From the NCBI GenBank assembly GCA_963768775.1, contig CAVYIY010000006.1, positions 434,001 through 498,000 on the forward strand: 64,000 nt of DNA. The letters run 5' to 3'. The stretch's first letter is position 1, and each line of letters begins with the position of its first letter. Origin of the DNA: FEN-33 sp963768775 (GTDB taxonomy: Archaea; Thermoplasmatota; Thermoplasmata; Methanomassiliicoccales; UBA472). The notes beneath the pieces were generated by a model, which saw only the letters and a program-made list of their open reading frames with translations, made no database searches and had not been told where the DNA came from. This document shows, in pieces, positions 33,799 to 43,322 of the stretch. Position numbers and translations under genes: made by a program.

Positions 33799-35847
33799 AT
33801 GAGCCGTAGATTGCTAGGCGAGTCTGAAGCATATGAACTGCTTCGTAGAAGTGGGGTACCGGTACCAGAGAATAAGATCGTAAAAGACGCCGAGTCGGCC
33901 ATGAAGATAGCAGAGGGAATCGGGTATCCATTGGTGATGAAGATCGTCTCCCCAAAGGTCATACACAAAAGTGATGTCGGAGGCGTGATCGCAGGCATCA
34001 AGAGTAAGGAGGATGTCGCGAAGGCCTTCCAGAAGATTCTAGACAATGTGAGCGGAGCAGTCTCCAGAGACGATATCGAAGGGGCAATAGTAGAGAAGCA
34101 AATGCCATCGGGACTGGAACTCATCATCGGGGGTAAGGTCGATGCGTCCTTCGGGAAGGTACTAACGTTTGGACTCGGAGGGACACTGGTAGAACTGTTA
34201 AAGGATGTATCAATTGGCATTCTTCCTTTGAAGGATGAGGAGATCGGGAAGTTGATCCATCATATCAAAGGCTATCCGCTGATCGCAGGATTCAGGAACG
34301 AACCCCGCAGGGACGAGGATGCCCTGGTTAAGATTATAGGCGAAATATCGGGACTGTTTGCGAATAATCCCCAGATGGTCGAGTTCGACATCAACCCATT
34401 GATCCTTTATGAGAAAGGCGCATGCGCAGTGGATGCCAGGATCTATTGGGACGAGGAAGTCTCTTTTAAAAGGTCAGAGGCGATTGCCACGGTCTCCCCC
34501 GAAATCTTCTATCCCACGTCCATTGCAGTGGTCGGAGCCTCCGCAAATCAGGAGAAAATTGGCTACGCAATCCTCAGGAACCTACTAAACTTCAAAGGCG
34601 AACTGTATGGGGTCAATCCTCATGATGATAAGATACTCGGCAAGCCGACCTATCCGTCCCTCGAATCGATACCAGGAAGAGTGGACATGGCTATCCTGGT
34701 AGTTCCGAGCGCCATGGTCCCGCAGGTGATGGAGGACGCCGGGAAAAAGGGAGTGAAACTGGCGGTAGTGATCTCAGCGGGCTTCAAGGAAATCGGCCAG
34801 GAGGGAGTAGATCTTGAAAGAGAAGCGCTCGAGATCGCCAGGAAAAATGGGGTGAGGATGATAGGCCCCAATTGTCTGGGCATAAATATCCCTAAGCTCT
34901 GTCTCAACGCAACCTTCGATCCGGCTTCCCCCAAGCCCGGGCAGTTAGCTCTGATCTCGCAGAGCGGCGCCACTATTACAACAGTGGTAGACTGGAGCAT
35001 GGCAGAAAACCGGGGATTCTCGTTCATAATCAGCGTCGGAAACCAGGCTGATTTGGGTTTCGCTGACTTCCTGCGTTTCGTGGAACACGACGAAGAGACA
35101 AAATCCGCCATTCTGTATATAGAAGAAATCAAGAATGGAGCCGATTTCTTGCAGGTGGCGAACGAAGTCGCCGCAAAGAAACCATTAGTCGCCATCAAAT
35201 CCGGGTCTTCGAAGAGGGGGCAGAAAGCAGCTGCTTCCCATACCGGTTCCCTAGCCGGAAGCTATGAAGTGTATAGGGCTGCCTTCATGCAAGCTGGGGT
35301 TATACCTTCCGATTCATTGATGGAGGCTTTCCAGATCGCAGAGCTCCTTTCTTCAGAAGGATACCCACACGGGAACCGTGCTATCGTAATAACCAATGGC
35401 GGAGGGTTCGCCGTTCTGGCATCGGATTATGCCGAGAGGTATGGCGTTGAATTGGTGGAGCTGCCCGGAGTATTGCTTGACCGGCTCAATTCCTTCTTAA
35501 CGAATGAGTGGAGCCATGAGAACCCAGTGGATGTTGTGGGTGATGCGGCCTCGGATCGATTCGCAAAGGTATTCGATGCTTTGATCGATAACCAGCAGTT
35601 CTGGGATATTGCAGTGATTGTGGCAGTCCCTTCCACAGCGCTCGATTCTAGGCATATGGGCAGCGAGGTCATCAGATTCTCCAAGAGCACGAAGAAGATG
35701 ATTGCTTGTTGCCTGCTAGGAGGGGAAAGCATGAGCGGCGGGGTAAGCGTTCTTAAATCGGCCTCAGTCCCCAACTTTGTGGAACTCGAGGAGGCCTTCA
35801 GATCTATAGGCAAGTCCCTTAATTGCAAATATTCGAGGCCACGATGA
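33799..35847 (+). CDS. ADP-forming acyl-CoA (acetate-CoA) ligase, beta-alpha order
   Basis: A 682-aa fused enzyme that interconverts acyl-CoA plus ADP and acid plus ATP. The ATP-grasp part (residues 1-220, with K-S-D-V-G-G-V) comes first, then a CoA-binding domain (V-V-G-A-S-A-N near 245) and ligase domains carrying the phospho-His in S-H-T-G-S-L-A-G near 477. Most fused forms have the alpha part first, so this order is permuted. GGAGGGATAAG precedes the ATG. It could recover ATP from PHA-derived acyl-CoA. Confidence 0.9.
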   Translation: MSRRLLGESEAYELLRRSGVPVPENKIVKDAESAMKIAEGIGYPLVMKIVSPKVIHKSDVGGVIAGIKSKEDVAKAFQKILDNVSGAVSRDDIEGAIVEKQMPSGLELIIGGKVDASFGKVLTFGLGGTLVELLKDVSIGILPLKDEEIGKLIHHIKGYPLIAGFRNEPRRDEDALVKIIGEISGLFANNPQMVEFDINPLILYEKGACAVDARIYWDEEVSFKRSEAIATVSPEIFYPTSIAVVGASANQEKIGYAILRNLLNFKGELYGVNPHDDKILGKPTYPSLESIPGRVDMAILVVPSAMVPQVMEDAGKKGVKLAVVISAGFKEIGQEGVDLEREALEIARKNGVRMIGPNCLGINIPKLCLNATFDPASPKPGQLALISQSGATITTVVDWSMAENRGFSFIISVGNQADLGFADFLRFVEHDEETKSAILYIEEIKNGADFLQVANEVAAKKPLVAIKSGSSKRGQKAAASHTGSLAGSYEVYRAAFMQAGVIPSDSLMEAFQIAELLSSEGYPHGNRAIVITNGGGFAVLASDYAERYGVELVELPGVLLDRLNSFLTNEWSHENPVDVVGDAASDRFAKVFDALIDNQQFWDIAVIVAVPSTALDSRHMGSEVIRFSKSTKKMIACCLLGGESMSGGVSVLKSASVPNFVELEEAFRSIGKSLNCKYSRPR

Positions 35848-35907
35848 GGCGGATAATTGCGGTCTGAACCATCCAGTTAATAATCACTAGCATCGATAAT
35901 CATAATC

Positions 35908-35917
35908 GTTATATGCT
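35908..35917 (+). promoter_or_regulatory. TATA box for the small membrane ORF
   Basis: CGTTATATGC lies 24-32 nt before the ATG at 35940, which would give a nearly leaderless transcript. Confidence 0.35.
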
Positions 35918-35939
35918 TCTCGCTCGATAACGCGATTGA

Positions 35940-36029
35940 ATGTGGTATACGAAGAAGAGACTAGCTATAGTAATCGTAGTGATTATTGTCGTCACGGCAT
36001 CCATCGCTATCCTGAAGCAATTATCCTGA
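35940..36029 (+). CDS. putative 29-aa single-pass membrane peptide
   Basis: It begins M-W-Y-T-K-K-R-L, followed by a Val/Ile-rich stretch (A-I-V-I-V-V-I-I-V-V-T-A-S-I-A-I) and ends L-K-Q-L-S. Basic N-terminus and uniform hydrophobic core fit a small membrane protein. It has a TATA-like box at the right distance but no ribosome site, so leaderless expression is assumed. Function unknown. Confidence 0.35.
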   Translation: MWYTKKRLAIVIVVIIVVTASIAILKQLS

Positions 36030-36214
36030 TTGAAAAACAGGGTGTTGCCATGCCGTAGTACTTTTGGGGCACTTTTACAACTTTGAATATATCGTCCAAA
36101 ATAGGTCAGGCTTCGAGTCTGCACTTCAAGAAGTGTGGAGACATTTTTAGGGTCAGATCAGAGTAAAGTGAAAGCTTAATGGCGATTAATGTTAAAGAAG
36201 AGAAACGGGTTCAG

Positions 36215-37594
36215 TCAATACCAGCGATTAATGCGGTAGGCCTCCTTTGAGCTGACCATTAACGCTTCAGCTGCCTGATTGACGACGTCCTCCACCATCG
36301 ATGCTGGAGGCGTATATGCATTCTCGAATGAGGTTACGAACTCTTCCACCGTCACTTCTTTCAGAATCGCGCCTGTCAACCAGTTGATGCGGCCAGCTAC
36401 ATCTTCTCCTCCAACGATTTGGGCTCCGAGGAGTCGATGTGTATCGCTGTCCGCAATAATCTTTACGGTAATAGTCTTGCCATCAGGATAGTATCGTGCC
36501 CTGGTGAGACCGACTGCCTTCCCTTCGACGATACTGATGCCAAAATAATCGGCCAACCCTTTCGATAAACCCGTCCCCGCAATTTGCATCTCGCCTATAT
36601 ATGCAATCCAGGGAGACGATACGCCAGGATACGATGCGTAGCCACCAGCGGCATTGATGCCGGCCACTCGTCCTTGCCTGACAGCACTCGAGCCAAGTTG
36701 GCTCATGGTTGGACCGGGAGTTACCGCACTTTGGCACATGATTACGTCTCCGGCCAAGTAGACACCTTTCACCAGGCGCCCCTTCTTGTAGGGCTGTAGT
36801 GTGGTGCTGACCCGCACCGCACCCAGCGGACCAATCTCAAGGCCCATGACATTCGGCAATTCCAAATTTGCTCGCACGCCAGTCGCCATTATCATCATCT
36901 GGCAAGGATATTCACTTCCTCCAACCTTAACTGATTCCACCTTGCCATTTCCTTTGATCGATTCTATTTGGGCATTCATTACGAAACGGATACCCATTGA
37001 CTCGCAATGCTGTTGCACTATCGCAGCCATATCATCGTCGATGATGCGTGGGATTACATTCGGGAACATTTCAATTACAGTCACCTGTTTCCCAAGGTTT
37101 TTAGCAGCGATGGCCATCATCAAACCAATCACGCCTGCACCAGCAATTACGATGGATTTTGAAGTCTGGAGCTCTTTTTGGATAACTTTACCATCATTCA
37201 ACGTCTTTATCGTAAAGACGCCAGGGAGACTCGCTCCTTCGATTGGAGGTACAAATGCCTTGCTACCAGTCGCAATCACCAAAGCATCAAAGTGCATGGT
37301 GGCCCCGTCAGCAATTGTCATCATCTTCTTCTCCGCGTCAACGGTCGCAACCTTGGTTTTCGTATGTACTGAGATGTTGCGTTTCTCCTTATAGAACTCC
37401 GGGGTATGCATGACTAACGATTCGAAGTCCTTGATTTTGCCCTCTATGGCAAAAATGATGCCGCAAGGCGAGTAGGCAATCCGATCATCTTCCGTGAACA
37501 CATCGATTTCGGCTTCTGGGTTCTGTTCTCTAGCAGAAGAAGCTGCGGTTAGAGCGGCGGCTCCTGATCCGATGACGATTATCTTCCTGGCCAT
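36215..37594 (-). CDS. CoA-disulfide reductase / NADH oxidase-like FAD enzyme
   Basis: A 459-aa pyridine nucleotide-disulfide oxidoreductase. FAD site G-S-G-A-A-A near residue 9, the single redox Cys in Y-S-P-C-G-I (residue 44) as in CoA-disulfide reductases and NADH oxidases/polysulfide reductases, NAD site G-A-G-V-I-G-L near 152, and G-V-Y-L-A-G-D for FAD. A dimerisation domain follows. No rhodanese domain is fused. It probably reduces CoA disulfide, sulfur compounds or oxygen with NAD(P)H. TATA-like TTTAAATGG lies upstream. Confidence 0.88.
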   Translation of the reverse strand: MARKIIVIGSGAAALTAASSAREQNPEAEIDVFTEDDRIAYSPCGIIFAIEGKIKDFESLVMHTPEFYKEKRNISVHTKTKVATVDAEKKMMTIADGATMHFDALVIATGSKAFVPPIEGASLPGVFTIKTLNDGKVIQKELQTSKSIVIAGAGVIGLMMAIAAKNLGKQVTVIEMFPNVIPRIIDDDMAAIVQQHCESMGIRFVMNAQIESIKGNGKVESVKVGGSEYPCQMMIMATGVRANLELPNVMGLEIGPLGAVRVSTTLQPYKKGRLVKGVYLAGDVIMCQSAVTPGPTMSQLGSSAVRQGRVAGINAAGGYASYPGVSSPWIAYIGEMQIAGTGLSKGLADYFGISIVEGKAVGLTRARYYPDGKTITVKIIADSDTHRLLGAQIVGGEDVAGRINWLTGAILKEVTVEEFVTSFENAYTPPASMVEDVVNQAAEALMVSSKEAYRINRWY

Positions 37595-38113
37595 GAATAA
37601 TCACTCTCTAAATAAGGTTGCCAACCATTTAAAAAGAATTTGTTCTGATAATTAGGTCCACCGTTGAATTTTGCCTATTGCTAATGCGCTTCTACCAATA
37701 AGAATTAGTTCGCTCGAATTCAACTCATGGCTAGACAGCTTCTTGTTTTAATTTCAGTGCTTCATAGGAACGGAAAAAGATTGGTATGAATAGCTTCCGG
37801 TCATTTTGTCATTTTCAAAGCCCGGACCTGGACCATGACTTTCGGAGCACAGCTCATACTTGGGGTCAGGAAGTCCGGTTCCGCTTCGTTTTCGTGCATT
37901 CGTGAATGATTACTGTTGGGGATTGCAGGCTGCAATCTTCGTCGATAGTTCGTTGGTCTGAACGACCAAGTTCTTCGATTTCGCTTCTCTCCAAACCTTC
38001 TCTTGATAACCGCATTATTCGCCTCAACGCGAGACCGATTTTAATAACACTCCTCCTTCTTTCAGGGAAAGATTTTTTATCTTGTGACTCTAAGGAAAAG
38101 GCGAGGTGAGGTA
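37595..38113. other. non-coding gap (519 bp) with a GGTCAT block
   Basis: No gene recognised. It holds the promoter of the flavoprotein gene on the left, the GGTCAT-type block at 37797-37820 and a copy of the motif AGCCCGGACCT at about 37819. Confidence 0.5.
37797..37820 (+). promoter_or_regulatory. GGTCAT-type block upstream of the PRC-barrel gene
   Basis: CCGGTCATTTTGTCATTTTC followed by AAAG matches the island blocks in front of the usp and CDGSH genes. It is about 300 bp before the PRC-barrel ATG, so its target is uncertain. Confidence 0.3.
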
Positions 38114-38678
38114 ATGTTCGTTCTGGAAGAGATCATCGGGGACGAAGTCGTCAGCGCCGACGCCAAGTTAATCAGAGAAATCGATGGGATCGCGATCGAT
38201 ATCAACACCTGGCGAGCGCCAGTGGTCAGGATTTGCTTGAACAGGGGCGTTGATGTGTCGCTGGGCATCAAGAAACCGCTATTCGGTGCGGCCTGCTTTA
38301 CATCGAGCGTTGTATGTGGATCACGTGTCAGACCTCGTGACCCTATCAAAGAAACTCGGAGATCTGAAAAATTTCTTGGTCGATCCATCGCAAGTATCGC
38401 TTATGGCAGGCAACATCGTTGGCAAGAGGGTCGCTGGCCGCAAAGGCCGCGAGATTGGGACAGTGGAATCGATTATTTTTGATACTAAGGCCACGTGGAT
38501 GGTCAACGCTCTCAAAGTCCGCTTGGAAAGGGGAGTCGTTGGCGATCTGAAGGTGAAGAAGCCGCTGCTAACCACGCCGTTGATCAGCATCGCGACCAAG
38601 GATATCCGGACCGTTGGCGATTTGGTGATGCTAGCGATCGATATAGACCAGCTCAAGGAGTTACACGAGAAAGGTTAA
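38114..38678 (+). CDS. tandem PRC-barrel protein, frameshifted
   Basis: ATG 38114 follows GAGGTGAGGT. The first half (E-E-I-I-G-D-E-V-V through L-G-I-K-K-P-L-F) and the second half (M-A-G-N-I-V-G-K-R-V through K-V-K-K-P-L-L) are two PRC-barrel units of about 85 residues each. The frame changes near 38314, where deletion of one base gives V-D-H-V-S-D-L-V-T-L. PRC barrels occur in RNA-processing and electron-transfer-associated proteins. The role here is unknown; stress-gene neighbours and a shared upstream block suggest a stress function. Confidence 0.7.
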
Positions 38679-38729
38679 ATGAAATCTGATATTGACCATC
38701 AGTCATATCGCATCCCTGATCAGGTCAGG

Positions 38730-39176
38730 TTACGATTTATGCGCCCGGATCACCAAGACGGGGCAGGAAGCGAACCTGATGACTTTCTCCGTAACGCTGC
38801 CCATGAGCAGATGGGAGAGACCCGTTAGCCCATGCCCCATTGTTCCCATGACTATCAGATCGTAGTCCTTTGAGGCCACGATGATCTCTTGGGCCGGAAC
38901 ACCTTTCCCCACGATTTTCTTGACGGCTACGCCCATTCCTTCACCTTCCTTGCGGACCTGTTCGACAGCGGCGCTCGCCACTTGCTCCAGGTAAGGATAG
39001 CTGTCCACAGCCGCTCTTGACAAACCTCGATTGGCAAAGACTGGCCCAATGTCCACTATGCTTATCGCTGTCACATCAGCATCTAAGAGCTTGGCCAGCA
39101 CCAGGCCTTTAGCCGCCGCTTCGTTTGCGTCATCGCTTCCGTCGGTCGCGATAAGTATCTTCTCGAACGGTTTCAT
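38730..39176 (-). CDS. universal stress protein (UspA family), complete ATP signature
   Basis: A 148-aa Usp beginning K-P-F-E-K-I-L-I-A-T-D-G-S. It keeps G-T-M-G and M-G-S in the nucleotide signature, with two extra residues between them. ATG 39176 is chosen over GTG 39182. It is paralogous to the Usp at 20953, with which it shares its upstream DNA. It is divergent from the CDGSH gene. Confidence 0.9.
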   Translation of the reverse strand: MKPFEKILIATDGSDDANEAAAKGLVLAKLLDADVTAISIVDIGPVFANRGLSRAAVDSYPYLEQVASAAVEQVRKEGEGMGVAVKKIVGKGVPAQEIIVASKDYDLIVMGTMGHGLTGLSHLLMGSVTEKVIRFASCPVLVIRAHKS

Positions 39177-39209
39177 AATCACATACTATTTCCACTAGTC
39201 AATAATCCA

Positions 39210-39232
39210 GTTTTCGGTCATGTTCAAAGTTT
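39210..39232 (-). promoter_or_regulatory. GGTCAT-type upstream block (usp)
   Basis: The plus strand reads GTTTTCGGTCATGTTCAAAG then TTT, 34-56 bp before the usp ATG. Position and sequence match the block at 21417-21441 before the paralogous usp gene. Confidence 0.35.
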
Positions 39233-39332
39233 AGGTGGGTTTCAGTTCATCTTTCAGGGCCCGAACCTCATGCATCCGAACGGGTTTTGGACTCAATGAG
39301 TCATTCGAAAAAAGCTGAAATCGACATTATTA

Positions 39333-39353
39333 CGGTCAATTCGTCATTTTTTA
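39333..39353 (+). promoter_or_regulatory. GGTCA-type block upstream of the CDGSH gene
   Basis: CGGTCAATTCGTCATTTTTT lies in the divergent gap between usp and CDGSH genes. It resembles 37797-37820 closely, having the same double GTCA arrangement. Confidence 0.3.
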
Positions 39354-39479
39354 GGCTTGTCCGCAGATTTGAGGAGAATCGTGAAACTAGACATAGTCAT
39401 CATTCAGGAAAAAGAACTCGCAATTAAATATGCAAAATGAGAACATATTTAGCTTCCAGATGATTCAGTATGCCCAAGA

Positions 39480-40202
39480 ATGAAGCACACGGAGTGTAAA
39501 ATGACGAAGCAAGAACAGAAGGTAATGATCACAAAAGATGGCCCCTACTTGCTTTCGGGAAATCTGCCTATTGATAAACAAATCATAACAATGGGAAAGA
39601 ATGGCGAGCCTGAGAAATGGGCCAAAGGCAGGTGCTTACCCTCCAATCAGCCCTGCGCGCTCTGCCGCTGCGGGGAATCAAAAAACAAGCCATTCTGCGA
39701 TGGTGCACATGCAAGAGTCGGCTTTAATGGAGCGGAAACCGCCAGTAAGAAACCATTTGACCAGCAAGCAAAGGTGAGAGACGGGGCGACATTGATTCTT
39801 AAGGATGTGTCAACCTTGTGTTCCGCTGCAAGATTCTGCCATATGAGCGGAGGAACGAGGGGACTCACCCACCGTTCTAATGACCCCAAAGCCAGAGAAT
39901 TGGCCATTGAGGAAGCCTGCAACTGCCCATCTGGAAGGCTGGTCGAGTACCAAAAGAAGACTGGAAAGGCAATAGAAAAAGAGTTTGGCAAATCAATAAG
40001 TCTGGTAGAGGACCCACAGAACAAAGTGAGCGGCCCAATATGGGTTAAGGGAGGGGTCCCAATCGAATCTTCCGATGGAAGCATCTACGAGATTCGAAAT
40101 CGGGTCACACTATGTCGGTGCGGACACTCCAAGAATAAACCCTTCTGCGATGGTTCGCACATCGAAGAGGGCTTTGATGACGGCGACGAGTCCTTAAGAT
40201 GA
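39480..40202 (+). CDS. double CDGSH iron-sulfur protein
   Basis: A 240-aa protein with two CDGSH [2Fe-2S] sites, C-R-C-G-x-S-K-N-K-P-F-C-D-G-A-H near residue 62 and the matching C-D-G-S-H near 222. Each has the three-Cys/one-His ligand set. The middle contains C-S-A-A-R-F-C-H-M and a C-N-C-P pair, like a divergent ferredoxin segment. Such proteins handle redox or cluster transfer. An ATG at 39501 is a possible alternative start. Expression with usp genes is suggested by a shared upstream block. Confidence 0.87.
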   Translation: MKHTECKMTKQEQKVMITKDGPYLLSGNLPIDKQIITMGKNGEPEKWAKGRCLPSNQPCALCRCGESKNKPFCDGAHARVGFNGAETASKKPFDQQAKVRDGATLILKDVSTLCSAARFCHMSGGTRGLTHRSNDPKARELAIEEACNCPSGRLVEYQKKTGKAIEKEFGKSISLVEDPQNKVSGPIWVKGGVPIESSDGSIYEIRNRVTLCRCGHSKNKPFCDGSHIEEGFDDGDESLR

Positions 40203-40606
40203 ATTCGACACAAATGGGAGAACCGATGGTAGATATTCAAGATTCTAAGATTGCGTTGAGGAAGTTGAAAGGGGTTTAGTGGAATAGGCCAGCATGGCTC
40301 TCAGAGCCCGAACCTCACCGCATCCCAACTTCCTCCCTGGCTCACCCTCATTAAATCGGATCTCCAAGCCATTAGTATTAAGCGCAAAACGTTCAGGCCG
40401 GATGGGATGGGGATTGAGAGGCAAGGAAGCTCCGGGGAGACGGATATATTGAGTTCAAAAATTAAGTCTGATTTATTCAATCCTGTGAACAACTTGGAAA
40501 ATGGTTAGATTTATATAATGGAGGGTTGAAGTAAAACAAGGTCTGTATTTGACTAAGGCTTCAGCTAAATGGACAAAATAAAAAGATAAAATAAACGAGG
40601 GGAAAA
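40203..40606. other. non-coding gap before katG (404 bp)
   Basis: It contains a repeat copy AGAGCCCGAACCTCA at about 40303 and a TATA box at 40509-40517. No gene seen. Confidence 0.5.
40508..40517 (+). promoter_or_regulatory. TATA box for katG
   Basis: ATTTATATAA, about 90-100 nt before the katG ATG; the leader would be about 70 nt. Confidence 0.4.
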
Positions 40607-42792
<2,186 letters not shown>

Positions 42793-42881
42793 CATTGAAC
42801 GTTCTCGCGGCTTATGATTCGAGCGCATTGGGATGATGTACCCGATGGGGGGGCGGCTGTCCGGGCCTTATGGGCCTTATG

Positions 42882-42987
42882 TTAGAAGCGTTCCCAACCT
42901 GAATGCTATTCCTCCGGTGAGTATGGCTAGACCAATCTCTGTTGCCGCGATCGTAACCGCGTTCTTCCATCCATACTCCTTCACCAA
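42882..42987 (-). pseudogene. membrane-protein C-terminal fragment (possibly FeoB-like)
   Basis: Minus-strand codons read V-K-E-Y-G-W-K-N-A, then a hydrophobic helix (A-I-L-T-G-G-I-A-F) and R-L-G-T-L-L-T before a stop. A K-E/R-x-G-W-K segment followed by one helix at the extreme C-terminus recalls ferrous iron transporter FeoB and related permeases. Upstream codons are stops (TGA TAA TAA), so only the tail survives. The assignment is weak. Confidence 0.25.
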
Positions 42988-43136
42988 TCCTGGGGCGCTT
43001 TATTATCATTTCTCCTGGATCTCACCGTACTCAATTGATGGTGAAGGCTTTTTTTCAAAGCTTCGTAATGCGTATATTCTTTGACAAAGATTGAAAATTG
43101 CGTCATGTGTTCCATACATTTGTTGAAACAATCGTT

Positions 43137-43257
43137 AAATAGCGGACAATTATCAGTTGATTGGTAAAATATTGTCGTAATGTCACATTATCTCGTCATA
43201 TTTGCTAACATCAATTGGTTCTTATATTGGAGCCTGTGAACTGATAAAATAGCGGAC
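43137..43257 (+). promoter_or_regulatory. hydrogenase upstream region with 11-bp direct repeat
   Basis: AAATAGCGGAC occurs at 43137-43147 and 43247-43257, on both sides of a TATA-like element. Such direct repeats can be operator half-sites. No regulator gene is adjacent. Confidence 0.25.
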
Positions 43258-43322
43258 CGGGGAGCGTGAAAGACCACTTCGGCTTGAAAGGGGAATCAAT
43301 ACGTTAGGACGATGCATGAAGT

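Larger units (their letters stand above)
35848..36214. other. gap with one candidate small ORF (367 bp)
   Basis: Besides the 29-codon frame listed separately, I see nothing coding here. An ACTTTGAATATATCGTCC stretch near 36078 resembles the island upstream block only loosely. Confidence 0.45.
42793..43322. other. gap between katG and hydrogenase operon (530 bp)
   Basis: It contains a candidate minus-strand gene fragment at 42882-42987, listed separately, and the hydrogenase promoter region. An 11-bp direct repeat AAATAGCGGAC is at 43137-43147 and 43247-43257, with TATA-like CTTATATTGG at 43221 between them. Confidence 0.5.

Noticed and set aside
42833..43084. 83-codon open frame on the plus strand
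   Set aside because: Low-complexity start and no ribosome site; the opposite strand has a better candidate.
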